DNA of 64,000 bases from Flammulina velutipes (lineage: Eukaryota; Basidiomycota; Agaricomycetes; Agaricales; Physalacriaceae), in NCBI GenBank assembly GCA_011800155.1, contig CM022369.1, forward strand, positions 1,178,001-1,242,000. The letters run 5' to 3'. The first letter of the stretch is position 1. Every line of letters begins with the position of its first letter. The notes beneath the pieces are model-generated. The model worked only from the letters and a program-made list of their open reading frames with translations, was not told the DNA's origin and did not search any database. This document shows, one piece after another, positions 33,253 to 45,300 of the stretch. The translations under genes and the position numbers were made by a program.

Positions 33253-33757
33253 ATGCCGTCGTCGTACATGCTATCCGTTCACTTTCACGATGTTCTCCTC
33301 CAACCACCACCTGACCGGCAACGAAAGGTGAGTTGCTGGAGCTTCATCCAAGGAGAAAGCTTACTTATGATCTAGTCGCATCACCCTTACCCCGCCGTTG
33401 CTCAATCCAAAGGCAAGTCCGACCGAAGACAGTCCGACGACTTGTATTGGAGATGGAGTACATTGTCCGCGGTCAAAGGCAGTTTTAGTGACGAGGAATC
33501 GCTTGGAGGACATCCTGTGGTCAGTCAGTCAACGCATTTAAAGACAGCAAGACTCACCACCTCGACAGACTATCGTTAGAAACGCGATGTGGGCTTTGGT
33601 CGACCACTTGGAAACTACGGCGTCAAAAATATCTCCATCGCGTCTGCATGACTGTCACCAAGAAAAGTTCATGTCTAGTCAAGCATCCTCGTCGTATTCC
33701 CGTTCCGCATATTCCTCGTCAGCGTCAATGTCGGATACGGACTTAGAAGATGAATGA
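33253..33757 (+). CDS. Small hypothetical protein
   Basis: Three exons: MPSSYMLSVHFHDVLLQPPP..RQRK; SHHPYPAVAQ to DEESLGGHP; and a final exon with VRNAMWALVDHLETTASK and a Ser-rich tail ending DTDLEDE. The first intron (about 33328-33376) is standard GT-AG; the second uses a weak GTGGTC donor. About 130 residues. No domain recognised. The exons carry the local codon style, but support rests on splicing alone. Confidence 0.4.
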
Positions 33758-33861
33758 GGAGAGTGGTTGTGATTGTGTTCTTCATATTTACCTTACTATA
33801 CCTGTAATTGTCGTTGCTGTTTAGCTGTCCCCACATATATTATACCTTCCAGGTTTTCTCA

Positions 33862-34420
33862 TCAAACGATGCCTGGCCAGTGAGCTAATATGAGGCGGGG
33901 ACTTGGACTGAGTCGAATAGGTGTAGGAACTCTCGATGTAGCTAGGGCGCCCGAGTCGATGCTGAGTTGCGAGAAGAGGGATGTTGGGGTGAGTTGGCGC
34001 AGGGCGTGGGCAAGTCCAGAGCCATCATCGGTTGATTCTCTGCAATTCGAGGGAGGTGTAGCGGCTACTGGCGGTCGCCTGAGGTCGACGGAAGGTCGTT
34101 TGAGTGGATTGGGATGGACTACAGGAATTATCGAGATTTCTGCTATTAGATTTTCTGGGCGTTCAGAACGTACAGGATATCGACCACAACGCAGGAGAGA
34201 GGTCAGAGACCGAATTGGGAGTGTTTGGCGTCGTTAGGAGCAGGCAGCCGAGCCCATTGTTCCCCCTTCTCGTGATAATATCGCAAGTAAATCAGCAAAA
34301 AAAATCCCTGGTCGCCGAGACAGAGATTCAGCGCTTCCACGGGATAGAGAGATATGAAGGCGAACGTCCTATGTCTCGCGAAGAGGGGAAAGGATGCGGC
34401 GGAAGCAATTTGAGGGGACA
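33862..34420 (-). CDS. Possible gene 3' part, no start codon found
   Basis: On the minus strand a last exon (34154-33862) is open from its splice acceptor to TGA: ENLIAEISIIPVVHPNPLKR, then SVDLRRPPVAATPP and RLSPSPRLILAHWPG. It joins in phase, via a GT-AG intron (34155-34210), to an upstream exon reading IYLRYYHEKGEQWARLPAP and DAKHSQF. No ATG lies in frame before an upstream stop, so a further 5' exon would be needed. Proline/serine composition resembles real local coding sequence. Family unknown; this could also be a gene remnant. Confidence 0.3.
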
Positions 34421-35869
34421 AACGGCACGATCCCTGGCATGGCCAAACTCAAATTGGAACCACCACCATCCACACATCCAGCCATTCCTCGCGGACCATC
34501 GCACGCACCTACCTAGTCACTTCTGGCTTCAATAGCACGGGCTTCTCATTTCCTATAAAATAATCAGCGAGATGGCCAAAAGGCCGACGTCTAGCGAGTT
34601 ATCTGACACCCAGTTACCATTGTCCTTGCTCGGCGACTAGGCGCGCATATTCTGCAGCATAGGAATAGCGCGTGGCATTCGAAATGTCTCTCGACACTTG
34701 ACGGAGCCGAGCACGACGCCACGCTCATGACAGTCTCATGCATGGCCTCCAGAAAAAGATCTCGGGACCTCAGAGAATTTGTCTAGTCGATCTTCAAGGC
34801 TTGCAGGATCTTGTAGGCCGACAGAGGCCGTCGCTTTCCGGACCCCAGTGGTAACACTTAAAGACCATACAAGCAAGCATCGCGGAGCAAAGCAGCAGCA
34901 GCAGCAGCAGAAGTTCAGGCATGGTATACTTAGTGCGTTACGTGTATTTCTGTCTTCATGTCTTGTCATTCATCTTGTTTTCAGGCTTTTGCTGGCCATC
35001 TTGCTCCAAATTTGATCGACGCCACAGTACTTTGCTCTTGTTCCGCTTTGCAGATATCTTGACTCTTGATTCTTGCGATATCACCAACGATTTTGCGGTC
35101 AAACAATGGAGAGTGTCATTCTTCGAGGAGATTTCTGGGTTATCATGGGCGTGCAAGGATGAGTGTGGCACATCAATTGACTCACAAGATGTGACACACG
35201 TGACATGCCGTAACGCGCTAAGCCGAGCGGGTGGAAAGACATAGCGACGAGAAAGGCGGGAGCGAACGCTGAAAGCGCCTGACAATGGACGACAGAAGCC
35301 TCAAAACGACGCGCCAGGAGCAAGTTGTCGACAGGTCGAGGAATTCAGTTGGCCTCGAAAGCAATGAAGCCTTAGCCTACGCCATCCGTCCAGATGGAGT
35401 ATTCCCAGAGCCCGAACGCTATCAATGTCGAGCATGAGGAACCTAGAGGATGCTGTCGAGAAGCCCATACATTCTTGGACCAACGCGGAGTGGCCATAAT
35501 GTTAATTGGACCAGGATACATCACGTTTCCGAATCGAACAGCTCACCAGATACTCGATCCCAGGCTTTGGAAGACTGTACGAGTTTCGGGGTGGATCGAG
35601 GTGTCTATGTATTTGGGCAAGAGCATGTATCAATATGCCGGTGGTGTAAAGACATCAGGAACTGGAAGTCGGCGGACATCAACTTCCTCTCCAGGACGTC
35701 TTCCTCTTTCGTAACACTGTCAACGTCGGGAAAAGCCTACGGGCCCGAAACAGATTTGTCCCCCGAATCTACAAAATTCTCACCTGTGGCGTCCGTACAT
35801 AAGCTCAAATTTTAGACCATCCTTTCTCTCATTCACGCAATTCACGTTCGTTCATCCTACATCTACAAA
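34421..35869. other. Gene-poor interval with an AGC microsatellite
   Basis: About 1.45 kb. It holds an (AGC)n microsatellite at 34891-34910, a CACGTGACATG E-box-like site near 35195-35205 and a TGTGGCGT at 35785-35792, 78 bp before the next start codon. Open frames at 35285-35443 and 35394-35815 (plus) show no domain and are not called as genes. Confidence 0.35.
34891..34910 (+). repeat. AGC trinucleotide microsatellite
   Basis: About seven uninterrupted AGC units in a region without a supported gene. Confidence 0.85.
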
Positions 35870-36455
35870 ATGCCACCTACTCGTCGCCATGACATTCCAG
35901 CCTACTCTCTCGACGCTCTGGCGCTGCAAGTTTTGCGCCAGGATTACTCCTCTATCATATTTCGACAAGTCTTTAGGCCATCCCTCGTCTTCCACTACGA
36001 CCTTCGCTACGACCCGTACCATCGGGAATATGCTTCAACGAGGAATCCCCTCACGGTGAGTTTTTTTATAGCTCTGATATCAGTCCGCAATTGAAACGAC
36101 CACCAGTCCATTCCACTTGGAGAAGAGGAGAATAGTCGCAGAGACAACAGGGTGTTCTTCGAAACATACTTGGTGCGTGATGATCTTCTCTCTTGCGAAC
36201 GACGCTGATATTATTTACTAGCCACATCCGTCACCAAACGCTATACCAGTCGAAGTGAGTTTGGAGCTTGCACTCGACGAGCACTACAACGAACAAACCC
36301 CTCTCAGCGCCAATAAACGTATCAGGCGTCTCTCATCTTTGGTCATTGTACGTCCGTTGAATGCTCGTTTGATATGTCTAGGTCAACGTTGAACCTAGGA
36401 ACTGGCTATCCTTATGCGCTGCAAACTACGTTCTACCAAGCCCCAGCTCGACTGA
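35870..36455 (+). CDS. Small conserved protein, paralogue of the gene at 26.7 kb
   Basis: Four exons with phase-0 introns: exon 1 (ATG 35870) ends DPYHREYASTRNPLT; exon 2 SIPLGEEENSRRDN to FFETYL; exon 3 begins PHPSPNAIPVEVSLELALDE and ends RIRRLSSLVI; exon 4 ELAILMRCKLRSTKPQ, stop at 36455. About 165 residues. A closer CTAG acceptor would make the last intron only 34 nt; the next one (51 nt) restores the ELA[I/V] match to the paralogue, so it is preferred. Function unknown. Confidence 0.5.
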
Positions 36456-36855
36456 AATATTCGTCCCATTACTTACTCTACACTCTTGAATAGATTACTA
36501 TCGTCGCCCACCATTCTTCCTCATCCTCTTTCGTAGTTGTTATTCATACATCTCTCATTTTTGGTCAAGTTGTCTATGGTCCACATTCAAATATTTACCC
36601 TTCCTGTGTAATATATCGTATCAGTTTTCGTGTGCTCCGGTATTAAACTAGTCTTTCTGAATGTTGATAATAGTTGTTACGGGCATAAGAAGCACATAAG
36701 TCAAACCAAGCTTGTGTCGCTCACGCGTAGTTCTGCCCTTCGAATAGAATGCTGAGAAGGTCACATCACATCAACAATAGCATCAAGCGAAGCGACGCGT
36801 CGTACTACTACATAGTAGGTATACATAAGTATCGGCATGAATTTTCTGGAACACT
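36456..36855. other. Intergenic between convergent genes
   Basis: 400 bp of A/T-rich sequence between the small gene and CWC25, which point towards each other. No feature recognised. Confidence 0.4.
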
Positions 36856-38175
36856 CTAATCAGCGTCCACAACCATACCACCTCGGCCTCTTTTGATCCT
36901 GTCTTCTAAGCCGCCGGTGCCCCCAAAGACCTTCTTAGACTCGTGGCTGAGGAACCCACCCATTCCCTTGGATTTGGAACGAGCTAACTCTTCCGCAGCG
37001 AGTTCAGCCTTCTCCTTGTCGAGCAATTGAGCCAGGCGTTCCTTTCGATCATCTTGCATTACATTGGCATTGGCGGACATGGCGGCAAGTCTAGCTGCCC
37101 GATCCTCTTCCGCACGAGATGCAGTCGAGCGCGGTGGTGGTGGCGGTGGGCTTGTGCGTGGTCGTTTTGGTGCGATAGGGCGTTCGTAACGTTCTCGACT
37201 GAGACTACGACCACGCTTGCGATGATCGTCAGGTGGTGGAGAGAGTCTGCGACGCGGTGATGGTTCACGGTATCTTCTGGGAGATGCAGACCTGCTTCGC
37301 ACACGTCGGTACCGAGGTGAAGGAGACCGTCGACGAGAATGATAATCATCCTCAGGACTGCTCCTGCCGTCGTAGCGGGAGCGGGAGGGGAGGGGTGAGG
37401 GTCGCCTGTCAAAGGGACTGCGGGACCGACGATGTGAATGGGATCGAGGGACAGGGGAGCGGCTACGACGCTCGTCAGGGCTTCGGGAGTGAATACCTCG
37501 ATGATGCTTGCGTTCGGCCTTGAGTCTCTTCTTCTCTTCCTTCTCGCGTTTCCGCTCCTTCTTGTCCTTCTTGGGTTTGATCCCGTTTCGTTCCTGCATT
37601 TCGCGAAGACGGAGAGGGTTGGCCATCAATGCCTCGTAAGCAGCCTGCTCTTGTTGCTTTATTGCCAGCAAAGGATCCTCGCGAATCTTGGCGGCAATAT
37701 CGCGAGCGTTGTTAGCGTTTTGCACAGCGATAAAACTCTTGTGCGCTGCACCAAGCTGCGTAGGCTGTTAGTCAAAAGTCAAGGTAAAAGTATTAGAGCG
37801 CACCTTTGCATTATCGTCAGCGGTAAGCATTTTGTCGACTCGTTTCTTTCCAAGAAGATAGTCTTCTAGGTCGTTGGAGTTCGTACTAGTCCCAGTTGCT
37901 GGCGTCGAATACATCCATTCCAACTTCTCCGTTCGTTTCTTGCCCGTTTGCTGTTCTTGCAGTCTCTGAAGCTCCTGGAGCTGCCGCTCTTCTTCCTTCT
38001 CCTTGCGCAGCTGGTCCAATTTCTTCTTCTCCTCAAGCTACACCCATTTCAGTAATTGACGCATGTAAAGGACGCAAGAACGTACAGCTTTCTTTTCCTC
38101 CAGCCAGACCCGCTCCTGATTCTTCAACAGGAGCGGATGCCACGACTTTTTCATGTTCAAATCTCCACCACCCAT
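36856..38175 (-). CDS. CWC25: CWC25 pre-mRNA splicing factor
   Basis: Spliceosomal protein needed for the first catalytic step. It begins [20 protein letters not shown], the near-invariant CWC25 N-terminus with VWLEEKKA, then a charged coiled-coil ([20 protein letters not shown]), [22 protein letters not shown] sequence ([15 protein letters not shown]) and [21 protein letters not shown] Lys-rich stretch and an RS/SR-rich C-terminal half follow, closing with [17 protein letters not shown] and [13 protein letters not shown]. Three exons, introns about 37752-37802 and 38037-38085. Head to head with the voltage-sensor gene (about 140 bp). Confidence 0.88.
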
Positions 38176-38316
38176 CTTGATTGAATAGTAGGCGTGTAGG
38201 GATAGTAGAAAGAGGTGTTGAGGAAATGAACTTGAACGTTCAAGCCAAGGAGTGTGTTTGTGTGTGATTGACAATGATTGTGAGCAACGCCGTTGCCGCC
38301 GGCCCACTTCCATGAC
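38176..38316. promoter_or_regulatory. Divergent promoter CWC25 / voltage-sensor protein
   Basis: 141 bp between start codons. Short GTGTTTGTGTGTG-type sequence at about 38250-38265 and no obvious TATA box. Confidence 0.4.
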
Positions 38317-39253
38317 ATGAACATGCATGAAGACGACCTGGAATACGGAGAGTCTGACCCTCTGAACAGAGATGCCGGCCAGCCCACTCAGCCTGAGTAC
38401 GACCACTACGGACTGCATGCACCTCGGCACTGACACGCTGATTATCGCAGGCCAACTCGCTCTATCTATGCGCTGACGCGCCAGGAAATAACCAAAGGCG
38501 TGGCCAACCGATTCGTGCATTCACGAACGTACATATTTCTCTACCTGGGAATGGCGGCACTCTCTGTTACAACCATAATACTTAGCGTGACGGATGAATG
38601 TCCCGGACTAGCTTTCTACATTCTCGAAGTGATCATAAACACGTCGATGATATTAGAAGTTGGCATTCGCTTTGTGGCATTTGGCCGGGTGCGTACGCTT
38701 CTTGTGATTCGTGTGTGTCCCGACCAGGCTAACCTTCTACCTAATAGCAATTCTGGAAATCTCCGTATAACGTCGTGGATCTCATTCTTACCGTCTTTTG
38801 TGCGCTTACCTTACTTGTACTTGCGTTTGGCAAATGTGGATCGACCAGTAAAGAAGAAGAGATTCTCGACACTCTTCTTCTCGTTGCTCGGAACGTTCTA
38901 CAGTTCAGCAGACTTGCTGCTGTCATGCGACAGTATGTGATCCATCCTGTTTCGTACTGGTTCATATCTGATGCGTTGCGCTGTAACTCAGATCTGGGCA
39001 AAGCATCTTCTCACGACCGAAACCTATTGACATCAACGCGCGACGACCTAGGTATAGTTTAGACATTGGGATGGAGAGTGACGAGGATGAAGACCCTGAG
39101 CTGGGAAGACCACTCGTGAGGAATCCTGTCTTGTTCGACGCTGGAACAGGACAGAGACCTCAACCTGAGCGTGGACCGATGTCGGCCATGCCTCGTGCCG
39201 CTGAAGCAGCACAGAACCGAGACGAAGAGGATGTGTGGGCAGAGCTCGGCTGA
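38317..39253 (+). CDS. Voltage-sensor-domain membrane protein without pore
   Basis: Four exons: an acidic N-terminus ([15 protein letters not shown]), then four membrane segments: [20 protein letters not shown] (S1), [20 protein letters not shown] (S2), [20 protein letters not shown] (S3) and [20 protein letters not shown] (S4), then an acidic cytosolic tail ending EEDVWAELG. The Glu in S2, Asp in S3 and spaced Arg in S4 are those of a voltage sensor; no S5-P-S6 pore follows. About 240 residues. It could be a fungal proton-channel-like or orphan ion-transport-domain protein; S1 lacks an Asp in mid-membrane, which argues against a standard Hv1. Confidence 0.6.
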
Positions 39254-39788
39254 GCGGTGTCTGACGGTCAGAGTTTGCTGCTGGTCCGGTTAACGTTGAA
39301 GCCTTCCCATCGGTTTAATTTTGATTTTAATATAGCAGTGATCCCCTGGAAATGTTCCTAGCAGAGGAATGAACGCTGTAGATAGTGAACACTTCGAATA
39401 GAACACATGTCAGGAATGCCGGATTCTTCTGTTGACCTTCCGTTAGGATGAAGGTGGTCGTTGAGGCTGATAAAGTTGGGATTTGCTTCCGAGTGTGTGG
39501 CGGCCGGGTGCAGATTGCCGTAAAAAGTAAGGTTACCAGGAGGACGAATATTTGTTTTATTACGGCAGATATCAAACCAGATCAAATTTGGCTTTTGGAC
39601 TCTTTCCAAAGCTCTTTCCACGCTAGCAGCCCGGCCAGACGCATTTCGACTCGAACAGCAGCGCAAGATTGGACTGGATGCGTTGACGTTGTCGACGTCG
39701 ACGAACGCGACGAAGGACTCCAAGCCCACTTGTTGTAACATATCCTGCTCGCTGTATATCCTGTCCCTCCCGTGTCTCCCGCTGCTAC
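39254..39788. other. Intergenic, no gene seen
   Basis: About 535 bp. Overlapping open frames on both strands (about 39358-39741) show no domain. It presumably carries the promoter of the Ser-rich protein. Confidence 0.4.
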
Positions 39789-42050
39789 ATGTTCACGACG
39801 CATTCATCACGCCACGAACAGTCGACGCGCACCTGGTGGTCATCCTCAAAGCCTACAAAGTATCCTGGACCTCCGAATGACATGTCACCGCAATTCATGC
39901 CCTCCGACAAGGCTTCCAGATCCTCTGGAAAGTCGTCCGGTAGCAAATTCAACACTCTGGCGTCCGCAATGGGCTTCAAATCCAAGAAACACCCTTCCCT
40001 GGCTATTCAAGACCCTCCTCCCATGCCCATACGAACCGTGGTCTCGACTGTCGTCTCAGAGGAACGTACGCGCCATTACACCACACGCCCTCCTTCCAAA
40101 TCCATATCATCCACCGTTTCCCAAGCGGAGTCCCCAGAACCACGCACACCGCTCGACAACCAACGAGACTTTCGCCACCAGTCGCTCTTGACGCTGTCTG
40201 ATGCCGACCCATTCGCTTCGACAGGGATGACTCCCCGCTCCCCAGTGGACCCAAACAGATTATCAGCATACTCAAACTCTTCCATCGAATATTCCAAACG
40301 CAGCGACATGGCGGTCAATCGGGGATCATACGCTTCATCCTCTTCCCAAGGTCATGCTGATGTGAGGTCAATTTCCTCAATGCCATACTCTCCAGACGGA
40401 AATGTCAAGAGGACGGTCACTAGCAAGTACGTCTAGTCTACACTCAAATATTTGGACCCCAACTAATATTTGTTTGCTAGAAAATCTGTTGGAGACATCC
40501 GACGAAGTGCTTCCGCCAATGCCAACGGTGTTCGCGATGCTGCTTGGGGCAACATGGCAAAATCTCCAAAACTAAACGCCTTGTCTTCCCTTCCCGACAA
40601 GAATCGTTATAGTCAGCCGGAAGTGCCTGCAGCGTCGCGTCCCATCATGCGCCCTCGGGGCCTAACGGAAAGCGGGGGCATCCAAGCTCCTAACTTGTTC
40701 AGCGAGGTCAAGCCTGTTGATAAGACCTCACCACGTGTTATAGTCCGTCAGGCGTCGATGCAGCGAATGGGCTTGCCCCCAAGCGCACCACCCACTCACC
40801 GACTCCCCACTCCTCCCTCTGTCGATGTCGATGCGTTTCTCCCTAATGCACCCCACAGTTTCTACGATGGACACTCTGCATCCGCGACTCGTGATGATGA
40901 ATACATGCCTAATCAACACTATATTCCACGCGAAGATAGGCATGGCCGTGACGCCCCTCAGGATACGGGGTCGACTGTAGATCTTTCATCATCTCCACGA
41001 GCTCCGCGCACGCTCAAAAAATCTATTTCCCACCAATCCCTCTCAAAAAGGGGTTCAACCACCAGCCATACGTCCCCACCCACCCCTACCGAACCTGTCG
41101 AGAAAGGACCCCGCAAACAGCGGTCGTTTCACCATCCTCGTATACCAATGCCTCCTATACCATTGCCATTGCGACATACCAACTCATCCGGGTCGACTGT
41201 ACATCAACCAGAGATTACAGAGAAACGTGGAAGTTCGGGCGGCCATCCTACACAACGGAAACGTCTTTTCTCCGGCTCGAGCTTTGGGCGTCCGACAACT
41301 GCATCATCTTCAAGTCACAATCATGGCGAGGACGATAATAGATCCATCTTCAGTCTTCCTGCGGATGACCGCGATGGCAACGGATCATTGTCGAAGGCTT
41401 TTAGCCCGTCGTCGTCGTTCTGGGAGGAGAGTAGCCCCAGAATGAGCAGGCCCCCGGAGTATGTGCCTCAACACATCATGTCGGCTGCAGAGATGTTGCA
41501 AGTGGAGGCCAGTGTACAGGAGTCCCTCACGAATCGCAAACAACGGGAGCGGGGCATGTCGGTCATGTCCTCTGCTACCAACGTGTCGGAATTTTCCATT
41601 GCAGAGGGTCTTGCAGCCCCCTTTTCCTCAGGCTCCTGTAGCTCACTCTCACCATCGTCACCGTACTCACGTGCAATGTCCAACTCACAAACCACGCTGA
41701 CATCTGTCACATCCAATTCCTTCTATTCCCCTCCTTCAACATCAACCTCTACGAACAGCCTTCATTCTTCTTCACAGCGAAACCGACCGCGCGTCGCCAA
41801 TGCCGAGACTGGCATCATACCTCTATCACCACCTCCCCGCACAAAGGTGCGCAGAAAGCGTGAAGAGGAGACTTCATCTCTACACCGAAGCTCGACCACG
41901 AAGAAACCCTCCTTCTTGGACATTGACGACGACATTGTGAGGCGACCGCGCTCCTCACCGTCGTCTCCCAAAGTCCATACACCGCCGGACGGCAGCTTCC
42001 TGGATCTTGCTCGCGAGTCGTTTGAGAGCGAGCGGAGTTTAGACAGATAA
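39789..42050 (+). CDS. Large Ser/Pro-rich disordered protein
   Basis: Two exons (intron about 40430-40481) giving about 735 residues. The N-terminus has NDMSPQFMPSDKASRSSGK and FNTLASAMGFKSKKHPSL, a short conserved-looking basic motif I recall from unnamed mushroom proteins. The remainder is Ser, Pro, Thr and Arg rich with many SP/TP sites, and has basic patches (RTKVRRKREEE). It ends DGSFLDLARESFESERS. No folded domain recognised; probably an intrinsically disordered phosphoprotein. Confidence 0.6.
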
Positions 42051-42357
42051 TCTCCCGGCACATACTATCTTTTTTATTGCTTTTTATCATCTTTCCTTAC
42101 CAGCTTTCCAACAAGATTGTGTTAATTATACCAACATTACTTCGGGGCCATCCACTTACCTACATACACTCATTCATTTTTTCGCTGCTTTCTCTGTTTT
42201 CGCATTCGTTTGGGGTTGTATATTTTCCGCCCTCCTCAAACCAAGTACTTACCCAAAAGATAGTGTGGCGTTACGTAGTAGAATACTTATTACATGTAAA
42301 AGTGTAATCGCAAATGGATTTCGGATTTCTCATAACTCTCATGCAGCTGTCTTGATT
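42051..42357. other. Intergenic between convergent genes
   Basis: About 300 bp, T-rich, with a TGTGGCGT at 42264-42271. No gene seen. Confidence 0.4.
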
Positions 42358-45300
42358 TCAGTCAGTCTCGTCAGTGTGGTATCCAGCTCTTCTCATAGCG
42401 CCCAGACGGTGTCTGGCAGCTCCTAGATCCTTCTCCAACTTTAGAATCTCGACCTGTTGTTCCATCTCCCGCTTCTTGAACTCGAGGCTGGCCATGTTCT
42501 GGTAATCCGTGACCTCTGACTCTGCTTCGCGTGCAGAAATGGCCTTGACCTGCCTGACGAGCGCCCGACATGCCTCGGTCACAGCTTTAGCAGCGATCTC
42601 CAGTTTTTCTTGGGTCTTGGACATGAGGTTTGCTTTAACGCGAGAGGCAGCTACTAGTTGCGCGGTCGCAGCGGCAACTTCGTTGGAGGCGACGATAAGC
42701 TGTTCCAATGAGTGGGTGCCTGACAAGACACCATCGGCGCTTTCGATGAGAAGGTTGGTGGCAAATGCGACCGACTTGGCAGCAGAGATGAGCCCCTCGG
42801 TCCATCGATTGTTGCGCTTGTAGAATTGCTGTGTAGTGCTGGAACCTTTGCCCTGAGAAACAATTTCCTGTTGGGAATCGGTGGCAGCTTTGATGAGGCG
42901 CGCAATCGCGTTCGTGATGGCCATCGCAGCTGCGAGGATGGAGTCATGGACTTGGAGGTCGACGGCGCTGAAACGGGAGGAGTCACGAGGACGAGACATG
43001 AGTTCTTGGAGGCGCTGTGTTGCGAGCTCGATGGCGCGCGCTGCCCCCATCATTTCCTGCTCGACAAGGTCCCCGATATCTCCATTGGCCTTCGCCAGCC
43101 CGCCCTTCGCGTTCTTGGGAATGAGGGCTTCCACGAACTCCGAGAGCTTCATCATCGCAGCCCGTGCCTCCCCGTTGTTTCTCATGGCAACTTCTTTGCG
43201 CTGATGAGGTTGGAGAAGGTCAAGCTTATAAGATTGGAGGTTCAGGAAGAATCGAAGACCGACATCTCCAGCAGCTTTCGCAACGCTGATGAGTTTGTCA
43301 GAGGCGTCGTCGTCGCTTGCCAGGCGAGTGATGCCTTTCGTGTTGATGAGGACATCCGACAAGGATTGTGCGAACTCGTTGGCACTGTTGATAACATCGA
43401 CGTGGTCTCCACCAACTTCGCCACCAAGGTAAAGGTTGTAGATCGTTGCGAAGTCGGTAGCATTGTTGACTGCCTTTTCGACCATCGACAAGGTATACTC
43501 CGGGGTGGAGTTGAGATTCCCAGCTTGCGTTAAGGATTCAAGGTCGTAAATTGATTCATCGACCTTCTGCACGCATGCTTGCAATATGGAGTCTGTACAT
43601 GTGTTAGCGGAGGATATAGTCAACGGTGCAGGCCTAGCTACCAATGATTTGGTTCAACTTCTTTCGATTGTCAAGAATAAGGGTATCAATTTGAGCTGTA
43701 GATGTTTCGTCCGTAATGCCCAGGCTCTTGAGGGCTGTTAGATACATGAATATTGAGGAAAAGATCGAAAGCTTACAGCTTGTGCCTCTGCCAAATCTTC
43801 CAAGGTCTTGTCCATGCCCTCCTGCATGATCATTATCTCTTGGTCCTTCTCCTCCCGGAGACGTTCCAAATCAAAGCCTGTGTTGTCAAGCTTCCTCAAA
43901 AGTTCATCGATCTGATCTTGTTTGGCCTAAGAAAAGAAAGACTAAGTTCGCGTTCCAAATTGAGTTTAGGAAATCAACCACTCACCCTCAGCGACGATTC
44001 GAGCTCGTTGATTTGTCGGTTGTATTTGGATAGCACGCTGGAAACTTCAGAATTTTTCGAACGCGAAGAGTCCTCTGCGCGCTCATTCGCGAAATTCAGT
44101 TCGCGTCGCAAACGATCGAGTTCTTCCTTGTGCGAGGACTTCTGGCGATCCACATCAAATCTCGCCCGATCCCTTTCTCGCAGCATATCAGCCAGTTCGA
44201 GATTCTTAGCCTTGAGGTCCCTTTCCATTCGTTCCATCCGGTCAACAGCCTCTTGCGCAGAGCCAGCCTTGAGCTGCATGTTCTTGAACTTGGACAACAT
44301 ATCAAGATGTTCCGTTCGAAGCTGGCTATACAACTTGGCAAGAGCTTCGTATTTGTTTCGCCAGAGTGTGACTTGATCCTGTAGCTGTTGAATGAGCTGG
44401 TCTTTTGATGACATTTGTGCATTAATGTTGGTCGAGACATTCGCAAGCTCAGCTTCCAAAGCTTTCACGCGCTATAGATATTCATGAGTATTAGCTGAAG
44501 ATATGAGGTGTTAACGTACGCGATCATACTGCTCCAAGAAGATTTGGTCACGTTCGTACTGGCCACGCATCGCAAGAAGCTCTCGCTCTAGGTCCCCAGC
44601 TTGTTGCATAGCCTGGTTGTTGTACATTTGTTGCTGCTGCATCATTAACTGCTCCTGGGCAAGGCGCTGAGCCTCTTCCTGTTCCCGTTGTCGCCTCTCG
44701 AACTCAGCTTGTTGCAGACGTTCAGCTTCCAAGCGAGCACGTTCCTCTTCCTCTCTGGCAGCCTTGAGCGCCGCCTGTTGTTCCTCGTATTGCTTGAATA
44801 ACTCTGCCTGCTTGCTTGCTTCCGACGGAGATGCCATGGGTGCAGGGCTTGCAACGGTCTTGGGGCGCGCAGGCAAATCCGGCGCGTCACCGGAATCAAG
44901 CAAATTGGGAGGTTCCTTTCGAATGAATTAGAACATAGATAAGTTAGAGAATATGTATTCACGTACGGCATTCAGCTTGGGTACGTTGATTAAGCCGGTG
45001 AGGTACTTCAAGTTAGAGCACTCGTAGTAGAACTTGCGAAGATTATAATGTTGTTGATGGTATCGTTCCTTCAGCGGCTCAAGGGCGTCGGTGTCATTCG
45101 TTCCTTGGAACTATGAGCTTAGGAAGAAAATAGGCAGTGCCTACTCACTGCGGTACATAGCTCGCAGCATGCTCGTGATGAAGCGGTAAATACCCCAACT
45201 TTCCTTGACTAGGGGTACCAAAGCAGATATCCGACATTCATTGTTGGTTGAATGCCTGAAGTGCGAGAAGATCATTTTCTGGAATGAATCAATTTGTTCT

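Noticed and set aside
36361..36394. 34-nt last intron in the small gene at 35.9 kb
   Set aside because: Too short for the local introns; the next acceptor gives 51 nt and restores the match to the paralogue.
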